Part shown: piece by piece, positions 13,873 to 22,012 of the stretch
Position numbering within the stretch: position 1 is the first letter of the stretch
Layout of the letters: each line of letters starts with the position of its first letter
Origin: Cyanobacteria bacterium UBA2566
GTDB lineage: Bacteria > Cyanobacteriota > Cyanobacteriia > Cyanobacteriales > Desertifilaceae
DNA: 22,040 bases
NCBI GenBank assembly: GCA_002340255.1
Contig: DDLS01000058.1
Coordinates: 1 to 22,040, forward strand
Direction: 5' to 3'
The notes under the pieces: model-generated
The model's database searches: none
Told to the model about the DNA's origin: nothing
The model's input: only the letters and a program-made list of their open reading frames with translations
Translations under genes and position numbers: made by a program

Positions 13873-16366
13873 GAACGCTGCTGAATTGATCCCTGCACCG
13901 ACAACTAAGTTTGTCCTCTACAACCAAGCAGGTGAGCCAAAGGCTTATTATCGGGTCGATCGCCAACCGTTAAGTGAGAAGGACGAGAACTCGAAGACGG
14001 AAGCAGTGGAGGCGATCGCCCATAGTATTATTGTCATCGATCGCTCCGGCTCAATGTACCATGACATCAACCCCCTCAAGGAAACTCTAATCAAGCTCCT
14101 CACCCTAGAAGAATACACCCATTCCCAACTGGTGGTCACCCTGATTTCCTATTCTTCCCAAGGAAATTTGATCTCGCACTTCCAGCGCGTCCCCATTCAA
14201 GAGGTGATGAAGCTCAATTCTTCGTATATTCAGGACATTCAAAACATTCGCGTTTCTGGTGCAACCTGCATTTCCCAAGCGCTGCAACTGGCAACTGAGT
14301 TAATTCAACCGGATGAGCTAACGGGCATTACCCTGCATAGTGATGGTTATGCGAATCATCCGAATGTGCGCTCAGAAGTGGCAAGCTTAGAACAAATTTG
14401 TCAGAATCTGAACCAGAATAACGTTTTTCTGAACGCGATCGCCTATTCTGCCAGTTCTGACTTTAAGTTACTCTCCCGTTTAGCCAACCTGGTGTCTGGA
14501 ACTTGCGTCCAAGCGGGCACAGTGAAACAGGTCTATGATTCACTGTACAACACGTCCAAGGTTTTAGGGGAGGCGATCGCTTGGGCGATCGAAGAACCCC
14601 TCTTCAAAGAATATGACTATCAACTCTTCCTCTCCCACAGTGCTCGTAAGCTCAATGGCAATGCTGGAAAACTGAAAATTTTGGGGCTTAAACCCGATGA
14701 TGATGGTATTTTCTATAAATATCAAAAACTCACCGAAGCCGAATTTGAGCAATTAAGCGATATTCCCCTAGCGCAAACCGATGAATCTGTATTTACCTTT
14801 GCCAAAGCGCAACTCATTGATGGGAACTTAAACCTGGCTAAATATGCCCTCGTCAGCACCTTTGATGCCACCTTATCTCAGCGTCACGGTAAAGCCATCA
14901 CCAATAGCCAACTGGTGGAATTTTCCCAAGACTTAGACAAAGCCATCTACGATCCTCAGAGTTTAAGCGATCGCGAGATCCTTTCTGAAGTTCCCATCAA
15001 CAAAAACTTACCGATTTTAGAGCTGATTCAGTTATTCGAGACCCATAAAGACCCAATCATCCTCAATCTCAAACATCTCCAAGATCATTATCAGCGCCGA
15101 GGAGTGAAGCGCATTCCTGGACAGCGAGATGCAGAGGGGAACTTGGTCAAACCTTGGCTGAAAACCGAATATGTGGACAGTGGCGACTATGTGCAAATGG
15201 GGTCATTTGACATTAACCGCAATACCGCAACCATCAATTTACTGATTACCCGTCCAGTAAAATTAGTTAAATCTGAGGATAAAACCCCAATTACAGAAGT
15301 TGCCGGGATTCTGCTCAATGACTTGAAGTCTTATAACAACTATACTCTAGTTGGAGATGGGGAGTTAAATGTTGAGACTTTAAAGGTAAAATTTAGTAAT
15401 GCCAAAGTCTTTAAAGTCTTCAAAGAACAGAATCTGTTGACTGATGCCGACCAATTTGATTTTAACACAGAATACGAAATCGACTTAACCCAGTTACCGA
15501 TTGTGCCCATGGCCGCCGATTATACTCAAGTGCAGGGAATTTTTTCTCGATTAGCTATTTTGCGGGTATTATCGAGTCTCTTGTCTGCCCATCTGAAAGA
15601 AGTTTCTGAGACGTATACCGCCGATCAACTGGCTGCCTTGAAAGAGCATTATTTATCCAAGAGTTTGTATCTAAATTTCCCCACGACTACCGAATATTCC
15701 GATCTAGAAGAAGCCTTGAATACCGGTAAAGTGGATTCGCGGGTGAGTTATAAAATTGAGTTAGGCAATTGTGAAATTCTCAATTTAGGTCAATTGCATT
15801 CAGCCAACAAGTTTTTAGATCGGTTTTATGAAGTCTGCGATCGCCAAACGGGAGAAAAATTAGATAAGCCAACCTTTGCCCAAAGTCTAGATACACCGGT
15901 CGTGTTTGGTCACAAAACGTTATCGAAGCGCACAAAAGTGACGAAGGTGGATGACTTGATGAAGCCCATTTTTGATGAATTTCTGGGCTTGGAAAAAAAT
16001 GGCAGTGTAACTGAACTTTTGCAGGAGTTAGGTGCGGCTGATTTAGTTAGCTCACTGGAGAAAAAATGGCAAGGGGAAACGGTGGAAACCGAGCAATTTG
16101 TGGAGGACTTGACTGGAGGATTGAGGAAGGTTAATCAAGCCTTAGAAACCCTTTATCGAGACAAGATTTCGCCGTTGGTGTTTCATATTGGTGCAACAGG
16201 ACTCATTCCGGATGAGTTAGAAGTTGTTGCCTATACTGCCGATGAACTCTCAGCTAAATCAGGGGATCTGAAGTTTTCTAAGTCGGAAAAAGAAGGTTTG
16301 TTCTTTGAAGTGGGCGATCTGATTATCAGTGTTTATCCCAAGACTGAGTATTATAGCGTATCTTAA
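13865..16366 (+). CDS. VWA-domain protein with intact MIDAS site
   Basis: This 833-residue protein has a von Willebrand factor A domain at about residues 52-235. The metal-ion-dependent adhesion site is complete: DRSGS (Asp59, Ser61, Ser63), Thr134 in SGATCISQAL and Asp160 in LHSDGYAN. Such domains bind partner proteins through a divalent cation. There is no signal peptide or membrane segment, so it is probably cytosolic. The remaining 600 residues are not a family I recognise. They include a region of mixed strands (about 255-330), a basic patch (HYQRRGVKRIPGQRDAEG near 410), beta-rich stretches and an acidic C-terminus (about 690-833). It is preceded by a near-consensus promoter and followed by a hairpin, so it is probably expressed as its own unit. 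The next gene encodes a TM2 protein. Function is unknown; a scaffold or chaperone-like role is only a guess. Confidence 0.85.
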   Translation: MVKNAAELIPAPTTKFVLYNQAGEPKAYYRVDRQPLSEKDENSKTEAVEAIAHSIIVIDRSGSMYHDINPLKETLIKLLTLEEYTHSQLVVTLISYSSQGNLISHFQRVPIQEVMKLNSSYIQDIQNIRVSGATCISQALQLATELIQPDELTGITLHSDGYANHPNVRSEVASLEQICQNLNQNNVFLNAIAYSASSDFKLLSRLANLVSGTCVQAGTVKQVYDSLYNTSKVLGEAIAWAIEEPLFKEYDYQLFLSHSARKLNGNAGKLKILGLKPDDDGIFYKYQKLTEAEFEQLSDIPLAQTDESVFTFAKAQLIDGNLNLAKYALVSTFDATLSQRHGKAITNSQLVEFSQDLDKAIYDPQSLSDREILSEVPINKNLPILELIQLFETHKDPIILNLKHLQDHYQRRGVKRIPGQRDAEGNLVKPWLKTEYVDSGDYVQMGSFDINRNTATINLLITRPVKLVKSEDKTPITEVAGILLNDLKSYNNYTLVGDGELNVETLKVKFSNAKVFKVFKEQNLLTDADQFDFNTEYEIDLTQLPIVPMAADYTQVQGIFSRLAILRVLSSLLSAHLKEVSETYTADQLAALKEHYLSKSLYLNFPTTTEYSDLEEALNTGKVDSRVSYKIELGNCEILNLGQLHSANKFLDRFYEVCDRQTGEKLDKPTFAQSLDTPVVFGHKTLSKRTKVTKVDDLMKPIFDEFLGLEKNGSVTELLQELGAADLVSSLEKKWQGETVETEQFVEDLTGGLRKVNQALETLYRDKISPLVFHIGATGLIPDELEVVAYTADELSAKSGDLKFSKSEKEGLFFEVGDLIISVYPKTEYYSVS

Positions 16367-16383
16367 AGGACTAGCATAAAGGA

Positions 16384-16414
16384 GTGAGGAGCGATCGCCG
16401 CGATCGCTCCTCAC
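16384..16414 (+). terminator. Hairpin made of two HIP1 octamers
   Basis: GTGAGGAGCGATCG (16384-16397) is perfectly complementary to CGATCGCTCCTCAC (16401-16414), giving a 14-bp stem with a 3-base loop. It begins 17 bases after the VWA stop codon and is followed by a pyrimidine-rich stretch (TTCTCACTCTTTCTC). Its core is two HIP1 octamers (16391-16398 and 16400-16407). It is a likely terminator for the VWA gene. Confidence 0.6.
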
Positions 16415-16487
16415 TTCTCACTCTTTCTCGTGCTAGCATAAGATAAACCACAAGTTTTGCTCCCAAAATACTCGCCATACTCAACCC

Positions 16488-16970
16488 ATGAATAAGGTTA
16501 GCACAACCTATCTACTCTGGCTCCTCGGCATGTTTGGAGCCAATGGTATTCATCGCCTGTATAATGGCAAGATCGCTACAGGTATTCTCTGGTGCTGTAC
16601 ATTCGGCTTGTTTGGGATCGGTCAATTTATTGACTTGATCTTTATTCCCGGTATGGTTGATGAATATAACCTCAAATATCGGCTCAAACATGGTTTATCT
16701 CCAACAGGTATACCGTTGAGTCCTCAGACAATTCCCTGTGAAGTAGTGGAGGTGACTGAAAAACAAGCGCCAGAACCCACTAAGGTGAAATTAGTCAAAG
16801 CGGCTGCTGCACGAGGAGGAGAGATTTCTGTAACCCAAGCAGTGGTAGATACGGGTTTAGATTTTGATGAGGTAGAAAGCCTGTTACTGGAGATGTTGAA
16901 AAAGGGTTATGTGACGGTAGATAATCATCCTCAAACAGGGGTGGTTTTGTATCGCTTTGAGGAACTTTAA
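16488..16970 (+). CDS. TM2-domain membrane protein
   Basis: The protein has 160 residues. The N-terminal 60 form a TM2 domain: two hydrophobic helices (TTYLLWLLGMFGA and GILWCCTFGLFGIGQFIDLIF) joined by the hallmark GIHRLYNGK turn, with a conserved Asp in the second helix. A linker leads to a roughly 65-residue C-terminal region (KLVKAAAARGGEISVTQAVVDTG, then EVESLLLEMLKKGYVTVDN, then VVLYRFEEL) that reads like a winged-helix domain facing the cytosol. TM2 proteins are common but poorly understood. The combination suggests a membrane-tethered regulator or adaptor, which is inference. No ribosome site is clear before the ATG. It lies 121 bases after the VWA gene, with a hairpin between, and the small gene at 17032 follows 61 bases later. 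Confidence 0.85.
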   Translation: MNKVSTTYLLWLLGMFGANGIHRLYNGKIATGILWCCTFGLFGIGQFIDLIFIPGMVDEYNLKYRLKHGLSPTGIPLSPQTIPCEVVEVTEKQAPEPTKVKLVKAAAARGGEISVTQAVVDTGLDFDEVESLLLEMLKKGYVTVDNHPQTGVVLYRFEEL

Positions 16971-17031
16971 GCCCCATCTTCCCCTAGGAGTATCTAAGGT
17001 GTAATCAGTTAAAAATGAGGAGGGAAGAGTT

Positions 17032-17238
17032 ATGTCTGTGGTAACCGAGAATCGGGAATTGGTACAGCAACGAATTGTGGATGTTGTTGAGGATTTGATG
17101 GCGCTCGAAGAGCTTTATCGACAGGATTTAGTCGCTCAGGAAATGGTAGAGACGATTTTTCAAACGGTTGAAGAGAACCATTTACTCGAGACATTTGCGG
17201 CGATCGCCGCTCGGGATTTGCGCGATCGCTGTAATTAG
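17032..17238 (+). CDS. Small acidic helical protein, unknown function
   Basis: This 68-residue protein is almost wholly helical in character and rich in Glu, Val, Leu and Gln, with no cysteine apart from one near the C-terminus. It is not a family I can name. Evidence that it is real is the very strong ribosome site GAGGAGGGAAGAG at 17017-17029 just before the ATG, and ordinary coding composition including two HIP1-type sites in its last quarter. It follows the TM2 gene by 61 bases and may be co-transcribed with it. Two very short frames, one of them a PIN-toxin fragment, follow within 100 bases. An antitoxin or adaptor role is possible but not shown. Confidence 0.7.
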   Translation: MSVVTENRELVQQRIVDVVEDLMALEELYRQDLVAQEMVETIFQTVEENHLLETFAAIAARDLRDRCN

Positions 17239-17242
17239 GATC

Positions 17243-17329
17243 ATGGCATGGCATTTATGGGCAATAGCAAGTAAGGGCATGAGTCCAGAAGAGCTTGATA
17301 ATTTAATTGCCGCGATTGAAAGTCACTAA
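17243..17329 (+). CDS. 28-residue ORF before PIN-toxin remnant
   Basis: The frame encodes 28 residues ending MSPEELDNLIAAIESH. It lies between the small acidic gene (4-base gap) and the truncated toxin (5-base gap). An AGGA sits only two bases before the ATG, so initiation may be weak. It may be the remains of, or a very short, antitoxin partner for the toxin fragment. The tight spacing supports a former operon; translation is unproven. Confidence 0.35.
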   Translation: MAWHLWAIASKGMSPEELDNLIAAIESH

Positions 17330-17334
17330 CATTG

Positions 17335-17460
17335 ATGAGTTATTTGCTAGATACCAATATTATTTCGTTAGTAATGAAGGGCAAGGAGTGCAAAACTCAT
17401 AAGCCGTTATTTTTCCAGAAGGGTTTACAGACTCTATCTCTTATACAGTCTACTCTTTAG
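17335..17460 (+). pseudogene. N-terminal fragment of VapC-type PIN toxin
   Basis: The first 14 residues, MSYLLDTNIISLVM, are the hallmark opening of a VapC-family PIN nuclease, with the first catalytic Asp in LLDTN. After KGKEC the sequence loses resemblance, and the frame stops at residue 41, against about 130 residues in intact VapC. The remaining acidic residues of the active site are absent, so it should be inactive. The break point lies near 17390, where the AT-rich island with the terpene synthase begins. I infer truncation by insertion or deletion at that boundary. Confidence 0.5.
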
Positions 17461-17528
17461 TCTTTTTGTCACCTCTTGAGGTTGAGGATTTACTTTTGCG
17501 GTTTCTATACTTAGAGCATTTTTATGTC

Positions 17529-18512
17529 TCATTTTAAAATGCTATAGGTGAGTGGTATACGCATATCCTCGAAAACATTATCATGTGCCCGATACCTATT
17601 AGTATTCAGCTGCCAGTGATAACTAGCAGCAATCAATTGCTGCAAGCTATCTACGTAAGTTGTTATAATTTGCTGTTCTGCTATAGGTAATGATTCTGCT
17701 TGTATTTTCAATGCACTATAATTTAACAAAAAGTTATCATACAGCCCATTAACTCTATCAACAGCTAGCTTGATTGCCTTTTCTAGATTACAATTTGCAT
17801 GAGTTTCCATCAAAGCATTCAATAGGTTAAACCGGCTATGTGCTTCTTTATGATAGGAAAATAAATCATTTGATAAAGCCCCTATCAGGGCACAAGATTC
17901 TTCTAGTTGCACCAACAGAGGAAGGGAGTCTCTAAGCTCTTCTGTCAAATAGGTGTCATACACATACTCGATCATTCCAATTGTGGGATACATGCCTCCA
18001 AAATGGATACGGGTCTGGATATACTCCTCTACAGTTTGATAATTTATAGGATATAGACTATGTTGCAAATGTAAGCGTAAATAATTAGTATAATGTTGAA
18101 AGAAAGAATAAGGACTCTTGGTTTGTATAATGCCACTAATATAAGCCAAAGCCGCACATAATCGATCGATTTTTGAGGGAGGATAACGGTTCATTATATG
18201 GTATTTCCCTGTTTGCCAAATACGAAACAGAACTTGAGCATCTAATTTCAGGCTATCCGCACTATCTTCTCCAAAAAAGTCATCTAGATAGTAGAGTACC
18301 GAGAAAAAAATCGTAGCATCAACAGTACGATCAAATGAACTATATCCAAATAGATAAGGAGTCATAGTATGATGGCTCAGATATCGATCTTCATCATAAA
18401 TACCTAATAGCTTACAATGATTTTTGGCTTTTGTTAATATAGCTGTAGCCTTGGGATGTAATTTGCAGTCGGTAGTTGCAATTTTTAGTGTAGAAGACTG
18501 AGTTAATTTCAT
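17529..18512 (-). CDS. Class I terpene synthase
   Basis: The protein has 327 residues, the usual size of a single-domain bacterial terpene cyclase. It carries all the known class I landmarks: the DDxxxE metal motif (Asp77, Asp78, Glu82 in YYLDDFFGED), a pyrophosphate-sensor Arg168 in TRIHFGG about 47 residues before the second metal motif, the NSE motif N215-D216-S219-E223 (SNDLFSYHKE), and the C-terminal RY pair (Arg306-Tyr307). It should cyclise a prenyl diphosphate, most likely geranyl or farnesyl diphosphate, to a volatile terpene in the cytosol; the product cannot be read from sequence. It is too short for a two-domain geosmin synthase. No P450, methyltransferase or prenyltransferase is adjacent. 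The gene is markedly AT-richer than its neighbours and has no HIP1 site, consistent with acquisition by transfer. No strong ribosome site is seen. Confidence 0.85.
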   Translation of the reverse strand: MKLTQSSTLKIATTDCKLHPKATAILTKAKNHCKLLGIYDEDRYLSHHTMTPYLFGYSSFDRTVDATIFFSVLYYLDDFFGEDSADSLKLDAQVLFRIWQTGKYHIMNRYPPSKIDRLCAALAYISGIIQTKSPYSFFQHYTNYLRLHLQHSLYPINYQTVEEYIQTRIHFGGMYPTIGMIEYVYDTYLTEELRDSLPLLVQLEESCALIGALSNDLFSYHKEAHSRFNLLNALMETHANCNLEKAIKLAVDRVNGLYDNFLLNYSALKIQAESLPIAEQQIITTYVDSLQQLIAASYHWQLNTNRYRAHDNVFEDMRIPLTYSILK

Positions 18513-18739
18513 GATTTAAATAGGTTACTCTTAGTATAGAACAAAAGGTTTTAAAAGAGTGAGAAAATGCGATTTCATCAGAAGTGAGCTATTCCATCAG
18601 GAATTTCCATAAATTAATATAACGAATTTTAAAACGCTCTGCCACCCATAAACAATAAATTGTTATATAAAATTATACTAAAATCTAGAAGGGATAACTT
18701 GTAAATTTTCTTCGATTTTCATCTTGACTCATAACTCCT
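18513..18739. other. AT-rich spacer upstream of terpene synthase
   Basis: This spacer is strongly AT-rich and has no convincing gene. On the minus strand a TATACT (plus positions 18533-18538) about 20 bases before the terpene synthase start could serve as a -10 box, but no good -35 box lies at the right spacing. A small inverted repeat, ACAAT / ATTGT, lies near 18650-18662. Confidence 0.35.
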
Positions 18740-19903
18740 CTAACGCCGGTGGGCTTTGCTGACCATTTTCCGGGAGAGTCGAAACGGGATCTCTTCCTGT
18801 TCAGCCCAATCTTGCAGAAGACGGTAAAATAGTTTACGGTCTTCGCTGCGGAGAACGGTGATTTGATCGGCAGTTTCGATCGCGTAGGGATATCCACGCC
18901 CGATAATCACTTCTGCGCGTACCCAATCAATCACTTGCTCGAGTAATCCCGCTTGGAAAATCCAGAAGGGCAATTCTAGGCGCACCGGGTATCCTGCATG
19001 GGTTTTCAGATAGGTAAATGTGACTTGATTCGCTTGCTCTTGATAGTCGCGGAGGATACCAGGACGACAACAGCGACAGAGAACCGTGCGATCGCCCCAT
19101 TCCATCAGTGGATTAAGGAGTTGCGGATCGCTCACTCCAGAAATGGGAGGTAATCCCAACACCCGTTGCAGCATTTGCGTGGTATCTTCGGAGGCGCTGG
19201 TATCGATATAGGCAACGAGGGGAATTTGATGGTGTTGAGTGGCACTCAATACTTGACGCAAAGCTTTCAGATAACACTGATAGGTTTGGCGATCGAAGGT
19301 TTCTGCAAAACTAGCAATCAGGGAGCCATCATAAAAGACCAGACGGGAGGATTGATGGCTGTGGACGTGCATATAATCGATGATCCGACGCACTTCTAAT
19401 TCCAAACGGCGACGGTTGACAAGGCGATCGAGGGATTCCCCTTTCTCCAAAGCGGCAAATTGATTCGGAGTAATTAAATCTACCGCGATATCTTTTTCAT
19501 AGTCCCCATCTCCACGATGAAAGTTTTCAAACCAGCCAATTTGAATCACCGCGATGGGTAGGGAAAAGTCCTTGCTCGGATAGATTTGGGAACCATCAAC
19601 AGCAAATGTGGGAATCCCCGTGAGGCGATCGCGTACCCACTGTAAGCTTTGTTCTCGATTTTGCCAAACGAGATTCGATTTCACGATCCAACCGCGATCT
19701 CCTCTTTCCAATGGTTCAGCATAAATGGAATCATGCTCATCCACTAACTCAATGCTTTTACATCGCTCAACCACTTCCCTAGAACGATGCAAAAGGGCTT
19801 GGCGATAGGGTCGGAGTTTCTCAAAAACTTGGGACTCTAAGCCCTTAAATTCCGAGCGTTTCACTTGCAGCAAAGATAAGATTAGGGATGGATCGAGAGG
19901 CAT
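18740..19903 (-). CDS. NurA-domain nuclease
   Basis: This 387-residue protein resembles the NurA domain family, manganese-dependent nucleases that work with the HerA/FtsK-like helicase in archaeal DNA-end resection. Conserved parts are FAVDGSQIYP (first acidic site, about residue 104), LVFYDGSLIASF, and the late VAYIDTSASEDTTQML strand with acidic residues. Cyanobacterial members are widespread but their role is less clear. No HerA gene is in the window. The frame is open to 19948, but the 15 extra residues read through a C-rich spacer tract, so I chose the Met at 19901-19903. No ribosome site precedes it. It follows the lipoprotein gene on the same strand by about 45 bases, so the two may be co-transcribed. 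Confidence 0.8.
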   Translation of the reverse strand: MPLDPSLILSLLQVKRSEFKGLESQVFEKLRPYRQALLHRSREVVERCKSIELVDEHDSIYAEPLERGDRGWIVKSNLVWQNREQSLQWVRDRLTGIPTFAVDGSQIYPSKDFSLPIAVIQIGWFENFHRGDGDYEKDIAVDLITPNQFAALEKGESLDRLVNRRRLELEVRRIIDYMHVHSHQSSRLVFYDGSLIASFAETFDRQTYQCYLKALRQVLSATQHHQIPLVAYIDTSASEDTTQMLQRVLGLPPISGVSDPQLLNPLMEWGDRTVLCRCCRPGILRDYQEQANQVTFTYLKTHAGYPVRLELPFWIFQAGLLEQVIDWVRAEVIIGRGYPYAIETADQITVLRSEDRKLFYRLLQDWAEQEEIPFRLSRKMVSKAHRR

Positions 19904-19947
19904 AGATGAGATGGGGGAGTGGGAGAATGGGGAGACACAGAGAATCA

Positions 19948-21156
19948 TTATTCATTATTAATCGATCGCCCCTCTCCCTGTATTCCAAAATACGTTAGCG
20001 CTGTTGCTGCTTCCAACTGGGTTACTGTTTTTTGGGGCTGAAATAGCCTTGTGTAGCCAAACACGCGCCTGATGTTGGCATTATTTCCATTTCGGAAATC
20101 CACTAAAATACTCGGTAGAAATTGGCTATTAATTTTACTGGTATCTTGGAATCCCCAAGTATCTTTGACTGCCTCTATCGTCGCTTTCGGCAGAGCTGAA
20201 CGAGTATCTAAAGGCACTTTCCAGCCAATGAGATTTTCCCTCGTCAGGGGCGCATCCGGACGAAACCGGGTTTCCGTTGCTTCTCCTGTCAGGGCACTGG
20301 GAATTAATCCGGCTTCTGCTAATCCTTGAATATAAGCAAAATCTGGATCGCTTTTTGGGACATCTTGAAAAACGGGATCTCTAGTCGTAGATGCTAAACG
20401 AATTTGTTTACCTGGATCGTCGGCATAGATTTGATTATTGGCATTCATTAACCAGCGAGCATAGTCTCCACGGGTAATGATTTCATTGGGTTGAAATGCT
20501 TCTGTCGAAGAATTATTAGTAATGCCGAGAGTAATCAATTCTGTGACTCCTGGCGAGAGTGGAGTAGAAACGTCTAGGATTTCATCGATTTCTGCATCAT
20601 TATTCTCAGAAGTCGGTGAAGGATTCGGCGAAACGGTTGGAGAACTAATCACCGTCGGTGCATCGTCTATCCGATAAGTCAACGTATACGTCGTTTGTCC
20701 AGAAGTGGGAGGAGCAAAGTTGAGCGTAAGTTGCAAGCTCTCAAGACGCGCAGACAGTTCTGGTGCATCTGGAGTGCTAGTAATTTCCCAGTTGCGCTCA
20801 TTTAATTGTTGTTGGTAATAGCGTCTGACTAATGTTGTGGAGTCTGCACTAAACCAACGGGTAATCGTGCCTTCTTCAGCAGCAGTGAGGGGAGAAACCA
20901 ATTCTAGGGTAGCGTTGGGATATTGGGGAATGGTTGAAGGAAAATTATCGGGAAGCTCAATGGCAGAAGCCGGTGCAGGAGAGGGAGGAGGAGAAGCTTG
21001 GGGAGACGATTGGGATGCGGGATTGGCTTGCAGTTGGGGATCGGGGGCAAGCAGTTGTTCTAGGCTTCTACCTCCAGAGCTATTGGCACAGGAAGTTAAG
21101 GGAGCGATCGCCACTAGAATCGCAAATAAGGAAAGAGCGGGATAACGGTTCAACAC
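19948..21156 (-). CDS. Lipoprotein with SLH-like domains
   Basis: The protein has 402 residues. It begins with a lipoprotein signal peptide: a hydrophobic stretch followed by the lipobox LTSC, with lipidated Cys23. A Pro/Ser/Ala-rich linker (about 45-70) follows, then a small domain of about 100 residues (residues 68-165: DNFPSTIPQYPNATLELVSP, and later VRRYYQQQLNERNWEI). A second Pro/Ser linker comes next, then S-layer-homology-like sequence from about 205. This includes ELITLGITNNSSTEAFQPNE with ITRGDYARWLMNANN, then VFQDVPKSDPDFAYIQGLAE with AGLIP and FRPDAPLTRENLIGW, and a last partial unit. SLH modules usually bind cell-wall polymers, so an envelope location is likely. It lies between the DevA-type ATPase (50-base gap) and the NurA gene, all on the same strand. 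Confidence 0.83.
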   Translation of the reverse strand: MLNRYPALSLFAILVAIAPLTSCANSSGGRSLEQLLAPDPQLQANPASQSSPQASPPPSPAPASAIELPDNFPSTIPQYPNATLELVSPLTAAEEGTITRWFSADSTTLVRRYYQQQLNERNWEITSTPDAPELSARLESLQLTLNFAPPTSGQTTYTLTYRIDDAPTVISSPTVSPNPSPTSENNDAEIDEILDVSTPLSPGVTELITLGITNNSSTEAFQPNEIITRGDYARWLMNANNQIYADDPGKQIRLASTTRDPVFQDVPKSDPDFAYIQGLAEAGLIPSALTGEATETRFRPDAPLTRENLIGWKVPLDTRSALPKATIEAVKDTWGFQDTSKINSQFLPSILVDFRNGNNANIRRVFGYTRLFQPQKTVTQLEAATALTYFGIQGEGRSINNE

Positions 21157-21206
21157 GGATTAGGGAAGGGTTGTGAGTCAATCAATTGAGTCTTGCGATC
21201 CTTATC

Positions 21207-21920
21207 TTAACTTTTGATTGGTAATTCACTGGCTCGATCGCTCTTGGATAACCGTCCATCTTCCATGTGAATAATGCGATCGGCGACATCTAAAATCCGA
21301 TTATCGTGGGTTACCATGAGGATTGTACAGTTTTGTTCCTGGGCTAAAGTCTGCATTAATTCCACGACAGCACGTCCAGACTGGCGATCGAGAGCAGCCG
21401 TCGGTTCATCGGCAAGCACCAGGGGAGGATGGCTAACCAGAGCGCGGGCGATCGCCACCCGTTGTTTTTGTCCCCCAGATAAATTATCGGGATAATACTG
21501 CAAACGATCTCCTAATCCTACCCGTTCTAACATCGCTGCCGATCGCGCTTGCATCTCTTTTGGCGACCATTTTCCATGCACTTCTAACCCCATTTGCACA
21601 TTTTGCAGGGCGGTTAAACTTTGATGTAAGTTATGGGCTTGGAAAATATAACCATGTTTGCGTCTTGCTCTCGTCAATTTACGGGCAGAAGCGCCACAAA
21701 ATTCTTTCCCCAAAACGTTCACGCTTCCCGACTGCACCGATCGCAATCCTCCGACTAAGGTTAATAAGGTCGTTTTTCCCGATCCAGAAGGTCCAGTCAT
21801 AATGATAATCTCACCCGCCTTAATTTCCAGATCAATATCAAATAAGATTTGTTTGCGCAGATCCCCTTTCCCAAAAAAATGGTCAAGATTTTTAATCGTA
21901 ATCACAGAAGGTTTAGACAT
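21207..21920 (-). CDS. devA: DevA-type ABC transporter ATPase
   Basis: This 237-residue nucleotide-binding subunit has all motifs: Walker A GPSGSGKT (43-50), a Q-loop in YIFQAHNLHQSLTA, the ABC signature LSGGQ (147-151), Walker B VLADEP (168-173) with catalytic Glu172, and the switch His205. The opening ITIKNLDHFFGKGDLRKQIL and the KHGYIFQAHNLH segment are typical of the DevA branch. DevA drives the DevBCA exporter, which works with TolC; in heterocyst-forming species it exports envelope glycolipids, and paralogues exist in non-heterocystous ones. The permease (DevC) and membrane-fusion (DevB) genes usually precede devA, which here means beyond the right edge of the window. The start at 21920 fits the family. 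The symbol marks family membership; it may be a paralogue with another cargo. Confidence 0.82.
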   Translation of the reverse strand: MSKPSVITIKNLDHFFGKGDLRKQILFDIDLEIKAGEIIIMTGPSGSGKTTLLTLVGGLRSVQSGSVNVLGKEFCGASARKLTRARRKHGYIFQAHNLHQSLTALQNVQMGLEVHGKWSPKEMQARSAAMLERVGLGDRLQYYPDNLSGGQKQRVAIARALVSHPPLVLADEPTAALDRQSGRAVVELMQTLAQEQNCTILMVTHDNRILDVADRIIHMEDGRLSKSDRASELPIKS

Positions 21921-21950
21921 GATAGTTATTGACTGATAATTGATAATTGT

Positions 21951-22012
21951 GTAAGGGCGGGTTCACTCATCGTCTAGTTGAGAGTCGAAGATCTTGGTGA
22001 ACCCGCCCCTAC
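21951..22012. repeat. Inverted repeat upstream of devA-type gene
   Basis: GTAAGGGCGGGTTCAC (21951-21966) pairs with GTGAACCCGCCCCTAC (21997-22012), a 16-bp inverted repeat with one mismatch around a 30-base loop. The GTAGGGGCGGGTTCAC-type arm looks like a short dispersed repeat of cyanobacterial intergenic DNA. Its terminal GTAGGGG is shared with the palindrome at 10435. It lies 31 bases upstream of the ATPase start, so it could also form a leader hairpin or a terminator between genes. Confidence 0.55.

Noticed and set aside
17529..18512. Identification as a geosmin synthase
   Set aside because: Geosmin synthase is a two-domain protein of over 700 residues; this is a single-domain protein of 327 residues.
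20837..21176. Two plus-strand frames over the lipoprotein N-terminus
   Set aside because: They are complements of the Pro/Ser-rich linker codons, with no ribosome site and no family match.
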